From assembly GCA_938014885.1 (NCBI GenBank), contig CALLQI010000022.1, positions 190,334 to 254,333 of the forward strand: a DNA stretch of 64,000 nucleotides. The letters run 5' to 3'. Source of the stretch: an uncultured bacterium (GTDB lineage Bacteria > Planctomycetota > UBA8742 > UBA2392). The notes under the pieces are model-generated. The model was given only the letters and a program-made list of their open reading frames with translations. It ran no database searches and was not told the DNA's origin. Positions 18,125-27,193 of the stretch are shown here, one piece after another (positions within the stretch are counted from its first letter, which is position 1; every line of letters starts with the position of its first letter). The translations under genes were made by a program, and so were the position numbers.

Positions 18125-19378
18125 TCACGCCTGTGCCACGAACTCGACTACTGTGATTTCCGGCGGGCAGTTCACGCGCACGGGCAGCCAGCCGCCCGCG
18201 CCCGCGTTCACGTACAAGTGCCGGCCGTTGCGGACGTAGTGCCCGTTGTGGAAGAAGTCCACGGCCAGAATCGGAGTCAGCGCGTAATCACCGATCCGCC
18301 CCAGCTTCAACTGCCCGCCGTGCGTGTGGCCGGCCAGTGTCAGGTCCACCGGGTGATTCAGGATTTCCGCAAACGTGCGCGGATGATGGCTCAGCATCAC
18401 GCGCGGCGCGCCGTCGTCGGGTACGTCCTTCAGCGCCAGCGCCAGCGATTCCGGGGTTGTGCGGCCGGTCAGGTTCCGCGTCGGGTAATCAATACCGAGC
18501 ATGTGCAGGTGATCGCCGCCGACGCGCACGATCTGCGATTCGTCGATCAGCAGTTGCGCACCGGTGTCGCGCAGGCCCTTGATCACGGCCTCTGAGCCGC
18601 CGTTTCGCGCGGCGATGTACTCGTGATTGCCCATGCACAGGAACACCTGGCCGCGGCGCGGCTTCAGGCCTTTGATGAAGCGCTGGGCCTCGGCCACTTG
18701 CTCAATGTGGTTGTCGATCAGGTCGCCGGTGATCACGTGGATGTCGGCATCTTGCGCGTTCACGGCATCGCGGATTTCGTCCAGGCGCGCCGGGTCCATG
18801 TAGCGGCCGATGTGCACGTCGCTGACCTGCGCGATGGTCAGCCCGTGCAGGTTCGTGAGTTCCCGTCGCACACTGTGGCGCAGGTTCGTCACGACCGGTG
18901 CCGCGCGTGAGGCGGCCGCACCGCCAAGGCCCGTACCCACCACAATCAGCGGCAGAGCAAGTCCCGCCTGTGCCAGCAATCTGCGGCGGCCCGCGTTTTC
19001 CAGCGCGCGTTCGGGTGCTGTGCCGTGTGCTTCATGATCGGCGGCGACTTTGGCGCGGCGGCGCAGCAGGTTCAGCGCGCGCCGGGCGGCGCGGGGCAGC
19101 GCCAGCAGCCCCTCGATCACGCCCCACGCGCCGACACCCAGCGCCATGCCCATGGCGAAAATCTGCACCGGCTCAGGGATACTCTCGCGGAAGAACGTGC
19201 GACCGCCAACCAGCATCAGCAAAGCGGGCCATCCCGCCGATGCCGCGAACAGGGCCGCGCCACGGGCAACCCAGCGCTGTTTGGGAAACGCAATACGGGT
19301 GCGGCGATGTATCCCCCACACCGCAAGCGCGATCGCCAGCAGCGCACCCAGCGAGATGCTTCCCATGAAACCCAGCAT
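18125..19378 (-). CDS. Membrane-anchored metallophosphoesterase (copy 3 of 4)
   Basis: 417 aa. N-terminal TM helices (MLGFMGSISLGALLAIALAV onward) are followed by a cytosolic basic loop and a hydrophobic segment. The catalytic domain then has DVHIG, GDLIDN, GNHEY and GHTHGGQ. The C-terminal INCPPEITVVEFV-type ending is conserved with the other copies, as VNCPPEITVVEFVAQA. It starts 2 bp after the stop of copy 4, indicating coupling. Sequence identity is concentrated in the catalytic half, while the membrane halves differ. Confidence 0.88.
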   Translation of the reverse strand: MLGFMGSISLGALLAIALAVWGIHRRTRIAFPKQRWVARGAALFAASAGWPALLMLVGGRTFFRESIPEPVQIFAMGMALGVGAWGVIEGLLALPRAARRALNLLRRRAKVAADHEAHGTAPERALENAGRRRLLAQAGLALPLIVVGTGLGGAAASRAAPVVTNLRHSVRRELTNLHGLTIAQVSDVHIGRYMDPARLDEIRDAVNAQDADIHVITGDLIDNHIEQVAEAQRFIKGLKPRRGQVFLCMGNHEYIAARNGGSEAVIKGLRDTGAQLLIDESQIVRVGGDHLHMLGIDYPTRNLTGRTTPESLALALKDVPDDGAPRVMLSHHPRTFAEILNHPVDLTLAGHTHGGQLKLGRIGDYALTPILAVDFFHNGHYVRNGRHLYVNAGAGGWLPVRVNCPPEITVVEFVAQA

Positions 19379-19380
19379 GT

Positions 19381-20694
19381 TCAGGCCTCAGCCACCAGTT
19401 CGATCAGCGTGATCTCGGTCGGGCAATTGATGCGGACTGGCATCCAGCCGCCGGCCCCGGCGTTGACGTAAAGCTTGCGGCCTTCGTGTACGTACAGGCC
19501 GTTGTGGTAGTGCTCAAAAGGCAGCACCGGCGAAAAGTTCAAGTCGCCGACTCGACCGAGCACAATCTGCCCGCCGTGCGTGTGGCCGCTGAGCGTGAGA
19601 TCAATCGGGAACTCGCGGGCATCCACAAAGGTGCGCGGGTGGTGCGACAGCAGAATCCGCGGCGCACCGTCATCGGGCACGTCTTTCAGTGCGTGCTCAA
19701 TGGACTCGCGCGTGCTGCGGGTCGTCAGGCGCTCGAGTGTGCTGCCTTGTTCGGGGTAATCAATGCCCAGCAGGTGCAGCCGGTCGCTGCCGAAGTTGAT
19801 CGCTCTTGACTCGTCAACAAGGATGTCCACCCCCGTTTCGCGCAGGCCGTCCACGACCGTCTTGTTGTCGGCGCTGCGGCCCGTGATGTACTCGTGATTG
19901 CCCATGCACATGAACTTGCCGACGCGCGGTTGCAGCGCGCGCAGAAAGTACTGCGAGTCCGCCATCTGCCCGATTTCGTTGTCAATCAAATCGCCCGTGA
20001 CCACGTGCAGGTCCGCGCGCAGGCTGTTCATGGCCTCGGCGATGCCGGCCAGACGCTCGCGCTCCATGTAGCTGCCGACGTGCACGTCGCTGACCTGCGC
20101 GATCGTGAGGCCGTGCAGGTTCGTGAACTCGCGCCCCACGGTCAGCCGCAGCCGCACCACCTTGGGTGCCTGCCGCGCGGCCACGGCCCCGCCGATGGCG
20201 GTGGCGACCACGGCTGCAGGCACCACGAGTGCTGCCTTGGTTAACGCACGGCGGCGTTCGTGGTCGACAAGTTCCTTTTCAGGCGCGGTGCCGGTTTCTT
20301 CCTTTACAGACATGCGGCGCAGCTTGCGCACGGCACCCATGAACGCCGCGGGCGCGCCCTTGATCAGAAGCATCGCGCCGTAGGTCCAGGCCGCGAACTG
20401 CATTGCCATGCCGCCGACCTGAAACCACTCGGGCAACGCGGTGCGCATCCAGACCAGGCCGGAAATACTGCCCAACATGATGATGAAGAAAGGATGCAGC
20501 GCGATCAGCATCAGCACGCCGGCCAGCACCGAAAGCAACCCGCCCCGGCGCGGGAAAGCCAGCCTCAGCCGACGATGCACGGCCACCCAGACCAGCACGT
20601 TGAGTGCCGTAACCAGAAAGCCAATCAGGTGAAAAATCGCCACCATGCCCAGGTTGAACCCGTATGTGCGTCGCGGTATTCCGATTGTCTGCAC
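19381..20694 (-). CDS. Membrane-anchored metallophosphoesterase (copy 4 of 4, first in the operon)
   Basis: 437 aa. Several N-terminal TM helices precede the phosphoesterase domain. The metal motifs are DVHVG, GDLIDN, GNHEY and GHTHGGQ, and the end is INCPTEITLIELV. This is the first gene of the minus-strand block and transcription probably starts upstream, divergent from the oxidoreductase at 20794. All four copies keep every metal ligand, so none looks dead. Why four are retained is unknown; division of labour by substrate or membrane domain is plausible. Confidence 0.88.
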   Translation of the reverse strand: MQTIGIPRRTYGFNLGMVAIFHLIGFLVTALNVLVWVAVHRRLRLAFPRRGGLLSVLAGVLMLIALHPFFIIMLGSISGLVWMRTALPEWFQVGGMAMQFAAWTYGAMLLIKGAPAAFMGAVRKLRRMSVKEETGTAPEKELVDHERRRALTKAALVVPAAVVATAIGGAVAARQAPKVVRLRLTVGREFTNLHGLTIAQVSDVHVGSYMERERLAGIAEAMNSLRADLHVVTGDLIDNEIGQMADSQYFLRALQPRVGKFMCMGNHEYITGRSADNKTVVDGLRETGVDILVDESRAINFGSDRLHLLGIDYPEQGSTLERLTTRSTRESIEHALKDVPDDGAPRILLSHHPRTFVDAREFPIDLTLSGHTHGGQIVLGRVGDLNFSPVLPFEHYHNGLYVHEGRKLYVNAGAGGWMPVRINCPTEITLIELVAEA

Positions 20695-20793
20695 ATAGAG
20701 TACGGATGGTTTTCTTGAATTCCCCCGGAATCGCCCGACAATAGTACGTGTTCAGGTGGCACCTTCTGTCCCAACCTCCCTGGGGGCCAAATC

Positions 20794-21408
20794 ATGAAAA
20801 TCGCGATTCTAGGCAGCGGCAACGTCGGCGGCACCCTGGCAACAGGCTGGGCTGCCAAGAACCACCTTGTGGCAATCGCTGCGCGCAACCCGAAGTCGGA
20901 TAAGGCCGTGTCCGCCGCCAGCGCCGCCAAAGCAAAGGTCATGTCCATCGCCGACGGCGTGAAGTGGGCTGAAGTTGTGCTGCTTGCGACGCCCTGGGCG
21001 GCCGTCCCTGACGCGCTGGCTGCTGCCGGCGACTGGACCGGCAAGATCCTGCTGGATGCCACCAACCCGTTAAAACCCCAACTGGCCGGGCTTGAACTCG
21101 GCACCACAACCAGCGGCGCGGAACGCGTGGCCGAACTGGCCCGGGGTGCTCGCGTCGTCAAAGTCTTCAACACCATCGGTGCCGCCAACATGGCCGACGG
21201 CGACGGGCTTAGCATGCTGATGGCCGGCGATGACCCGGCAGCCAAGGCTGCCGCCGGTGTCCTCGCGCGCGACGTGGGCTTTGAACCGGTGGACCTTGGG
21301 CCGCTGAAGGAAGCACGGCTGCTTGAGCCCTTCGCGCTGGTGTGGATCACGCTGGCCTACAAGCAAGGCTTCGGGCCCAACTTTGGCCTTACCGTACGCA
21401 AGCGCTGA
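20794..21408 (+). CDS. NADP-binding oxidoreductase, F420-dependent NADP reductase-like (COG2085)
   Basis: 204 aa. It begins at the Rossmann motif (GSGNVGGTLATGW, residues 7-19). The rest matches small COG2085 proteins: LLATPWAAVPDAL, DATNPLKP and VKVFNTIGAANM. These proteins are related to NADPH:F420 oxidoreductase, but many occur in organisms without F420 and reduce unknown substrates. No F420 gene is in this window. A single gene, divergent from the phosphoesterase block. Confidence 0.82.
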   Translation: MKIAILGSGNVGGTLATGWAAKNHLVAIAARNPKSDKAVSAASAAKAKVMSIADGVKWAEVVLLATPWAAVPDALAAAGDWTGKILLDATNPLKPQLAGLELGTTTSGAERVAELARGARVVKVFNTIGAANMADGDGLSMLMAGDDPAAKAAAGVLARDVGFEPVDLGPLKEARLLEPFALVWITLAYKQGFGPNFGLTVRKR

Positions 21409-21782
21409 AGCAGCGCACATCGGCCCCACTGGAGCTTTTGTGGCCTGCGCGAGCCTTGCCTTGAGCGTCGCGCTCGTTGCGGCGTTGCGTGCAAGCTGTT
21501 GCAGTTCATGTGGTGTGGTGCGGCCGAGCCCGGCTTCTAGTCGCCGCTGCATTGGGCTTTGCGCGAATCGCGGACTGCAACGACCTCACGCGACGGCGCA
21601 ACGAGCGCTACGAAAATCTGGTACACGGATCGGCAACTGCCTGGCGCGAGGACAAGAAGAACCGCAACTACACTCACGACAGAAGCCGCCAAGGGCAGTT
21701 CTCCGAACCTCCGTAACTCTGTTTGAACCCGCCGTGGCTGTTCGTCGCGAAGCTTCGCGGTTCCAACAACCGGGGCCTGCGG
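21409..21782. other. Gene-free spacer, 374 bp
   Basis: Nothing convincing was found. Open frames here are short, in conflict with one another, and lack family similarity. Downstream of the convergent pair (oxidoreductase and SDR) no clear terminator hairpin was identified. Confidence 0.45.
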
Positions 21783-22535
21783 CTAAAGGACTTGTTCCGG
21801 TATCCAGCCGCCGCTTACGTCCAGTTGCGCGCCGTTGATGTGGTCGGCGCCTTCGGCCACGAACACCGACAGCGCGCGGCACAGGTCTTCATACCCTGCA
21901 AATCGCCCCGACGGCGGGTTCACGGGCTTCACGATGCTGTTCTCCAGAATGCCCACGCCGATCGTGTTGACCGTTACGCCGGTGCGCGCCAGCGCGGCCG
22001 CCGCGCTGCGGGTCAGCGTCGCCAGCCCGGTCTTTGCAATGTGATAGGGCACCGTAAGGCGGTTGTACGTCGGCCGCTCACCGGCCGCGTAACCCAGGTT
22101 CACAATGCGGCCGAAGCCCTGCGGCCGCATGTGCGCAACGGCCTGCTGGGTACAGAACCAGGCTGAATACAGGTTGCTTTCCAGTTGATCGCGCCATTCT
22201 TCGGGCGTGAGTTCAAACAGGTCCTTGCGCAGGTAGTTGCCGACGTTGTTCACGAGCAACTGCAGCCCGCCCAGTTTGTCCTGGGCCTCGCGCACGACAC
22301 GGGCGGCCTCAGCGGCCTGCGTCAAATCACCCTGCACCAGCGCGCACCCAGGGGCCAGCGCGTTGCATGCGGCCAGCGTTTCACGCGCGGCATCGGCCGA
22401 GCCACGATAATGCACGGCCACGCGAATCCGCTGTTCAGCCAGCCACAGTGCCAGCGCCTTGCCGGTGCGTGTGGCGCTGCCAGTTACGAGTGCGGCCTTG
22501 ATGCGCGGGTCAGGTTTGTCCACAAAGCCTTCCAC
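21783..22535 (-). CDS. Short-chain dehydrogenase/reductase, pteridine reductase-like
   Basis: 250 aa, classical SDR. The cofactor motif region is TGSATRTGKALAL, the NNVG motif is present, and the catalytic Tyr-Lys is in PYHIAKTG. The C-terminal GAQLDVSGGWIP is typical of FabG/FolM-like reductases. The usual catalytic Ser about 13 residues before Tyr seems to be replaced (the region reads LGYAAGERPTYN), as in some pteridine-reductase-like members. NADPH use is likely from the Arg/Thr-rich first loop. Substrate uncertain. It is divergent from the cobalamin adenosyltransferase gene. Confidence 0.8.
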   Translation of the reverse strand: MEGFVDKPDPRIKAALVTGSATRTGKALALWLAEQRIRVAVHYRGSADAARETLAACNALAPGCALVQGDLTQAAEAARVVREAQDKLGGLQLLVNNVGNYLRKDLFELTPEEWRDQLESNLYSAWFCTQQAVAHMRPQGFGRIVNLGYAAGERPTYNRLTVPYHIAKTGLATLTRSAAAALARTGVTVNTIGVGILENSIVKPVNPPSGRFAGYEDLCRALSVFVAEGADHINGAQLDVSGGWIPEQVL

Positions 22536-22580
22536 AATGGGTTTGCCAAGCGTGCAGGGCGTAGGAAGCAGGCAGCGTGT

Positions 22581-22589
22581 TGCTAAACT
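22581..22589 (+). promoter_or_regulatory. Extended -10 promoter candidate (TGCTAAACT), possibly leaderless
   Basis: TGCTAAACT ends only 9 bp before the ATG of the adenosyltransferase gene. If used, the transcript would start at or just before the ATG, giving a leaderless or near-leaderless mRNA. No ribosome site precedes this start, which agrees with the idea. Confidence 0.4.
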
Positions 22590-22598
22590 CCGCCCCCG

Positions 22599-23156
22599 AT
22601 GAAGATCTATACCAAGACCGGTGATGATGGCTCAACGGGCCTGTTTGGCGGGCAGCGCGCCCCCAAGCACGACCCCCGCGTGGCAGCCTACGGCACGGTC
22701 GATGAGCTGAACTCGGTGCTGGGCCTGGCCATTGCCGCCGGCGGCGACGCTGAACTTACCGCATGGCTCAAGGCGCGCCAGCCGCAGTTGTTCGCGCTCG
22801 GCAGCATTCTTGCGGCCGGCGACCCCAACGTGAAGGGCCTGCCGACGCTGCACCCGGACTGGATCAGCAGCTTTGAGCAGCAGATCGACGCGCTGGACGC
22901 CCAGCTGGCACCGTTGCGCAACTTCATCATGCCCGGCGGCAGCACCCAGGCCGCGTGGCTGCACTTTGCGCGTACCGTGTGCCGCCGCGCCGAGCGCGAA
23001 CTGACCGAGCTGCGCGCCGTGCGCACCAAAGACGCCCCGCGCCTTGGCCCGGCGGTAGTGTACCTGAACCGGCTTTCTGACTGGCTGTTCGTGCTGGCGC
23101 GCGCAGCCAACCAGCGCGCCGGCATTGCTGACGTGGAATGGATCCCCGAGAAGTAA
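22599..23156 (+). CDS. Cob(I)yrinic acid a,c-diamide adenosyltransferase, PduO type
   Basis: 185 aa. All ATR signatures are seen: N-terminal TKTGDDGSTGLFGG (ATP binding), GTVDELNS, FIMPGGS, ARTVCRRAER and YLNRLSDWLFVLAR. The enzyme transfers the adenosyl group of ATP to cob(I)alamin to form coenzyme B12. It is a homotrimer acting in the cytosol and often chaperones the cofactor to methylmalonyl-CoA mutase or other B12 enzymes, none of which is in the window. No cobalamin riboswitch is visible in the 60-bp leader. Length is normal for the family. Confidence 0.95.
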   Translation: MKIYTKTGDDGSTGLFGGQRAPKHDPRVAAYGTVDELNSVLGLAIAAGGDAELTAWLKARQPQLFALGSILAAGDPNVKGLPTLHPDWISSFEQQIDALDAQLAPLRNFIMPGGSTQAAWLHFARTVCRRAERELTELRAVRTKDAPRLGPAVVYLNRLSDWLFVLARAANQRAGIADVEWIPEK

Positions 23157-23183
23157 ACCCAAACGACCCCGAAAGAACATCGC

Positions 23184-24011
23184 ATGCTTCGCATTGACAT
23201 CAGCCGCACGATCACCTGCACCGTCCTGCTTGCCATCGTTTCACTCGCCGGCCTCAGCGGCTGTCGCGACGCGGCCGAGTTTTTTCACTGGGCGGGCACG
23301 CCCACGGGTCAAGACGGCTGGCTGCATGACTACGAATCGACGCCGAATGACACCTGGGAAGCATTTCGCGTGATCATGCGCGACAACGGCAGCATCACCA
23401 CGGAAGACCCTGCCAAGATGGAACTGCGCGGTGTGTACAAGCCACACGACTCGTCGGCCCGCGACGGCATTGAGGTCAAGGGCACCGTGTACGACAAAAG
23501 TGAAGACGGCGAAGTTCGCTCGCGCCTGATCGTGCATTGCTGGTACGCGCGCAACGCCAACGACCGCGAACGCCCTGACACCGCGCGCGAGTACTGCAAC
23601 GCCGTGTTTCGCCTGCTGAAGGCCTGGAAGGGCGAGCCGATCGACGAAAAGCCCACCGTATCCACCACCGGCGAAGAGCCCGTGGCCGCCGACGAAGGCA
23701 TCGGCTTCTTCAAGGTTACGCCGGCGCAGGCATTTGCGGCCGCTGAGCTGGTGATCAAGACCTACGGCAGCGTCGAGCAGTCGGAGGCCGCGACGGGCTT
23801 CATCCGCGGCCAGAAGAAGAACGCGCTGGAAAAGACTGTCGATGAAGTGCGTGTCAACATTTACGACCGCACCGAAGGCGACAAAACCCGCGTCAAGGTC
23901 AGCGTGAAGGTGCGCTCAGGCGACGGCAACAAGGCGATGCAGGATGTCGCGCGCAGCTATGTGGCCGAAATCCAGCGCGAGCTCGAGAAACGGCACGGCA
24001 AGCAGGATTAG
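23184..24011 (+). CDS. Predicted lipoprotein of unknown function
   Basis: 275 aa. The signal peptide ends in lipobox LSGC (Cys at about residue 27). The mature part has two similar-sized alpha/beta halves joined by a Glu/Thr-rich linker (about 150-175). Secondary structure hints (VRVNIYDRTEGDKTRVKVSVKVRSG) suggest a beta-rich domain ending in an amphipathic helix. No known family is recognised. It is followed 1 bp after its stop by the GTG start of murJ, so the two are probably co-transcribed. A role near the envelope is inferred only from the signal and this neighbour. Confidence 0.75.
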   Translation: MLRIDISRTITCTVLLAIVSLAGLSGCRDAAEFFHWAGTPTGQDGWLHDYESTPNDTWEAFRVIMRDNGSITTEDPAKMELRGVYKPHDSSARDGIEVKGTVYDKSEDGEVRSRLIVHCWYARNANDRERPDTAREYCNAVFRLLKAWKGEPIDEKPTVSTTGEEPVAADEGIGFFKVTPAQAFAAAELVIKTYGSVEQSEAATGFIRGQKKNALEKTVDEVRVNIYDRTEGDKTRVKVSVKVRSGDGNKAMQDVARSYVAEIQRELEKRHGKQD

Positions 24012-24012
24012 C

Positions 24013-25833
24013 GTGAGCGGCACCCCCGGGCAACCCGAACCACAGCAATCCACCGAAGATCATTCGGCCGGTGCCATCGCCGCCGAAAGCGTGCGCCTGG
24101 AAGAAGAGCGCCGCTCAGGCGCGTTGCCGGCAGCACCCGGGCGCTCGGTGATAGGCTCAGCGCTGCTGGTAAGCGCGGCTACGTTCATGAGCCGCATTAC
24201 CGGGCTGCTGCGTGACGTGCTGACGGCGGCGTTTTTCGGCTTCTCGCGCGAGATGGACGTGTTTTTCCTCGCGTTCACGGTGCCCAATCTGTTCCGCAAA
24301 TTGTTCGGCGAAGGCGCGCTGTCATCGGCGGCCGTCCCGGTGCTCACGCGCTACCGGATCATGAACAACCCTGAGGCCACGCGGCGGCTGTTGGCCACGC
24401 TGACAACGTGCCTGTGGCTGGGTTTGGGCGCAATCACGATCATCACGCTGCTGATTACGTGGCTGCTGCCTTCGAACCTGTTTTCTGACCCCGGCAAGTT
24501 TGAACTGTTCCGGCGCTACCTGACCGTACTGCTGCCGTACGTGGCGTTTATCTGCATTGCCGCGTTGCAGGCCGGCGCGCTGAACACGTTTTCACAGTTC
24601 GGCCTGCCGGCATTGATGCCCGCCGTGGGCAACCTGATCTGGATCGGTTGGCTGGTGGGCGTGCACTTTGCCGGCCCCGCGAACCAGGAGCAGGCGGTGT
24701 TATGGATGGCACTTGGCGTGCTGTTCACTGGCTTCGTGCAGTACGCGGGCCAGTTGCCGGCCCTGGCCAAGTTGAAACTGCTGGGCCCACCGAAGCTGGC
24801 CCTGCGTGAGCAAGGCGTGCGCGACATCTTCAAGGCCATGGCGCCGATGCTGTTTGCGCTCGCGGTCTTTCAAGTGAACACGTTTCTGGACCAGGTGCTG
24901 GCCGAAGTGCTGGTCGAAGGCAACGGTGCCGTCAGCAGCTATTCGTATGCGTCGCGCCTGTTCCAGTTCCCGCTGGGGATGGTCGGCGTGGCGCTTGGCA
25001 CGGCGGTCTTTCCGCTGATGTCGCGCTTTGCACTGAACAAGGAAATGGAAAAGTTCGCCTCCAGCCTGCTGAACAGCGTGCGGCTGATCCTGTTCATTTC
25101 GCTGCCCGCGGCGCTGGGGTTGGCCGTGCTGGCCTTCCCGATCACCGAGCTGCTGTTTGGCGGCGTGCGCAGCGAGCCTGAAATGCTGCGGCGATCCGCC
25201 AAGGTGCTGGCTTTCCTGTGCATCAGCTTGCCGCTGGTCAGCGTGATCGGGCTGCTGACCAAGGCCTTTTACGCGCTGCGCGACCACAAGACGCCGACGC
25301 GCGTGGCACTGCTGGCCGTCATTGTCAACGTCGTCGCCAACGTGATCCTGCTGCAGACCGCGCTGCTTGAGGCCGGCCTGGCACTGGGCACGGCGATTTC
25401 CAGCGCTCTGAACCTGTTGATGCTCGTGCTGATCCTGCGCCGCAGGCTGAAGGGAACTGTCCTTGAAAGCATGCGCCTGGCAAGCCTGCCCCCCACCAGC
25501 GAGCGTCTGGCGCAGCCGATGACGCCCAGCCGCATGCGCGCCTACCCGGTTTCCATCGTGCGGGCGACTCTGGTCGCGGCGTTGATGGCCGCCGGGGCAT
25601 TCGCTGTGGAAGCGGCCTTGTATCGCGCGTTTGGGCTGACCGGCCGCACAAGCCGCATGCTTTCGGTGCTGTCGGCGGTGGGCACCGGCGTGGTGATCTA
25701 CGGCGGGCTGTCGCTGGTGCTGAAGGCGCAGGAAGTTGAGCAGATCATGGCGCTTCGCAAGCGCCGCCGCGCCAGCACCGTCACTACAACTGCACCGGCA
25801 GCTTCCCCACCATCCGAATCTCCGAACCCGTAA
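24013..25833 (+). CDS. murJ: Lipid II flippase MurJ (MviN)
   Basis: 606 aa from GTG 24013, directly after the previous stop. An in-frame extension upstream would overlap the lipoprotein gene. A disordered N-terminal region of about 50 residues (Gln/Pro/Ser-rich) precedes the first helix, which is longer than usual. The MVF-family core starts at SALLVSAATFMSRITGLLRD and shows about 14 TM helices. Conserved blocks include NLFRKLFGEGALSSAAVPVL and KAFYALRDHKTPTRVA. MurJ flips lipid-linked peptidoglycan precursor across the inner membrane. Its presence shows the cell makes peptidoglycan. Its last 50 bp overlap the convergent sfsA gene. Confidence 0.93.
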   Translation: MSGTPGQPEPQQSTEDHSAGAIAAESVRLEEERRSGALPAAPGRSVIGSALLVSAATFMSRITGLLRDVLTAAFFGFSREMDVFFLAFTVPNLFRKLFGEGALSSAAVPVLTRYRIMNNPEATRRLLATLTTCLWLGLGAITIITLLITWLLPSNLFSDPGKFELFRRYLTVLLPYVAFICIAALQAGALNTFSQFGLPALMPAVGNLIWIGWLVGVHFAGPANQEQAVLWMALGVLFTGFVQYAGQLPALAKLKLLGPPKLALREQGVRDIFKAMAPMLFALAVFQVNTFLDQVLAEVLVEGNGAVSSYSYASRLFQFPLGMVGVALGTAVFPLMSRFALNKEMEKFASSLLNSVRLILFISLPAALGLAVLAFPITELLFGGVRSEPEMLRRSAKVLAFLCISLPLVSVIGLLTKAFYALRDHKTPTRVALLAVIVNVVANVILLQTALLEAGLALGTAISSALNLLMLVLILRRRLKGTVLESMRLASLPPTSERLAQPMTPSRMRAYPVSIVRATLVAALMAAGAFAVEAALYRAFGLTGRTSRMLSVLSAVGTGVVIYGGLSLVLKAQEVEQIMALRKRRRASTVTTTAPAASPPSESPNP

Positions 25834-26554
25834 ACGCAAACTGATAAGGCAGCACCAGCACGCCCGCCTTGGCGGCCTTGCGCAGCAGCTTGCCGTACTC
25901 GGGGTCGATTTCATCGGCGGGCCGGAACGCGCGCGTGTCCGTGCGGCCGCAGAAGAACACCATGGCAGCGCGAATGCCCTTCTTTGCCAGCTTGGTCAGT
26001 TCAATCAGGTGCTTCTGCCCGCGCTCGGTGACGGAATCAGGGAACAGTGAAAACTCGCCCTCGCGCATCGAAGTGTTCTTGACCTCGACGTAGCAATCGG
26101 GCGCGTCGGTGACCTTGCAGCGCGGCACGGGGTCAGGGTCTTTCTTGCGCTTCTTGGGTGCCGGCGTGTTGGTCAGCAGCAGGTCAATGCGGCTGGCGTC
26201 GTCCTTGCCGTACTTCACTTCGCGCCGGATGAACGGGTAGCCGGCCAGTTCGGGGATTGCATCGGCCAGCACGAATTGCTCGGTGGCCCAGTTGGGAATG
26301 CCGGTGTTGACGTTGACCCAGCCCTGCCCCATGTCGATCAGTTCCCAGGTGTAGCGGTAGCGGCGCTCGGGGTTTTCGCTGTCGCCCAGAATCACCGCGC
26401 GGCCGGGCTCGTTGCACGACTTCATGCTGCCAGTGTTGGCGCAGGCGGCCGTGATGACGCTGCCGTCGGCAACGCGCACCTGCGCCAAAAAGCGCTTCTG
26501 GCGCTCAATCAGCGTACCCTGCAAGATAGGGCGCGTAAGTTTCAGCACGGTCAT
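25784..26554 (-). CDS. sfsA: SfsA-family DNA/RNA nuclease-like protein
   Basis: 256 aa from ATG 26554 (MTVLKLTRPILQGTLIERQKR begins in the family pattern). A start 13 codons upstream is possible but less likely. Family features: OB-like N-terminus (KRFLAQVRV), AACANTGSMKSCNEPG, and the nuclease-like core VEVKNTSMREGEFSLFPDSVTERGQKHL. SfsA was named for maltose-gene stimulation and later assigned nuclease activity. An insertion of Lys-rich sequence (PAPKKRKKDPDPVPRCK) is larger than usual. Convergent overlap with murJ; divergent from the methyltransferase gene. Confidence 0.88.
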   Translation of the reverse strand: MTVLKLTRPILQGTLIERQKRFLAQVRVADGSVITAACANTGSMKSCNEPGRAVILGDSENPERRYRYTWELIDMGQGWVNVNTGIPNWATEQFVLADAIPELAGYPFIRREVKYGKDDASRIDLLLTNTPAPKKRKKDPDPVPRCKVTDAPDCYVEVKNTSMREGEFSLFPDSVTERGQKHLIELTKLAKKGIRAAMVFFCGRTDTRAFRPADEIDPEYGKLLRKAAKAGVLVLPYQFAFTGSEIRMVGKLPVQL

Positions 26555-26596
26555 CGGCGAATCTCCGGTTCGCGCGCACGTTACACAGGACACCGC

Positions 26597-27193
26597 ATGG
26601 ATGCGAATGCACTGAACGCTGAACTGGCCGGGATGGACATCGCGCTGCTGGACCAGGTGCTGAAGGGTCGTTTCGCGCCCGGCTCAAGGATCGTGGATAT
26701 CGGATGCGGTTCCGGCCGCAACCTGACCTGGTTCGCGCGCAACGGGTTTGCGACGTACGCGCTCGATCATGACGCAGGCTGCATCGCGCGGGTACAACGC
26801 GACGTGCCGGGCGTGCACGCCGTGACGGGCCCCGCCGACGCGCTGCCCTGGCCGGCCGGGCACTTTCAAGGTGTGCTGTGCAACGCGCTGCTGCACATGC
26901 TTCCGGACCGCGAGATGCTGCATCGCGTGCTGCACGAAAGCTGGAGAGTGCTGGCACCGGGCGGCACCTGGTTCGCAAGGCTGGCCACGACACTGAGCAT
27001 GGAATCGCTCGCCCGCCCAACCAGCAACGGCCGCTTCGAAATGCCGGGCGGCTGGGAAGTGCTGCCGACCACACTGGACGAAATGCTGGACTTGACACGT
27101 CAACTAGGCGGCAAGCTGCTGGACCCAGTCAAAACGGTAAACGTCCAGAACCAGCGCGCCATGGCCACCTGGGTCATGACCAAGCCGGCCTAA
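26597..27193 (+). CDS. Class I SAM-dependent methyltransferase
   Basis: 198 aa from ATG 26597 with ACAGGA upstream. Motif I is IVDIGCGSGRNL (about residues 33-44), the acidic motif II region is YALDHDAG, and the post-I block is LLHMLPDREMLHRVLHESWRVLAPGG. This is the Methyltransf_11 type common for small-molecule targets. The C-terminal region is short and gives no substrate clue. Its last 4 bp overlap the end of the convergent cupin-like gene. Confidence 0.82.
   Translation: MDANALNAELAGMDIALLDQVLKGRFAPGSRIVDIGCGSGRNLTWFARNGFATYALDHDAGCIARVQRDVPGVHAVTGPADALPWPAGHFQGVLCNALLHMLPDREMLHRVLHESWRVLAPGGTWFARLATTLSMESLARPTSNGRFEMPGGWEVLPTTLDEMLDLTRQLGGKLLDPVKTVNVQNQRAMATWVMTKPA

Noticed and set aside
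22536..22598. Cobalamin riboswitch before the adenosyltransferase gene
   Set aside because: Only about 60 bp are available between divergent starts, too short for the B12 box and its fold.
24700..25914. 404-codon frame antisense to murJ and the sfsA end
   Set aside because: Low-complexity Gln/His/Arg composition typical of antisense frames in GC-rich genes; murJ and sfsA are well supported.
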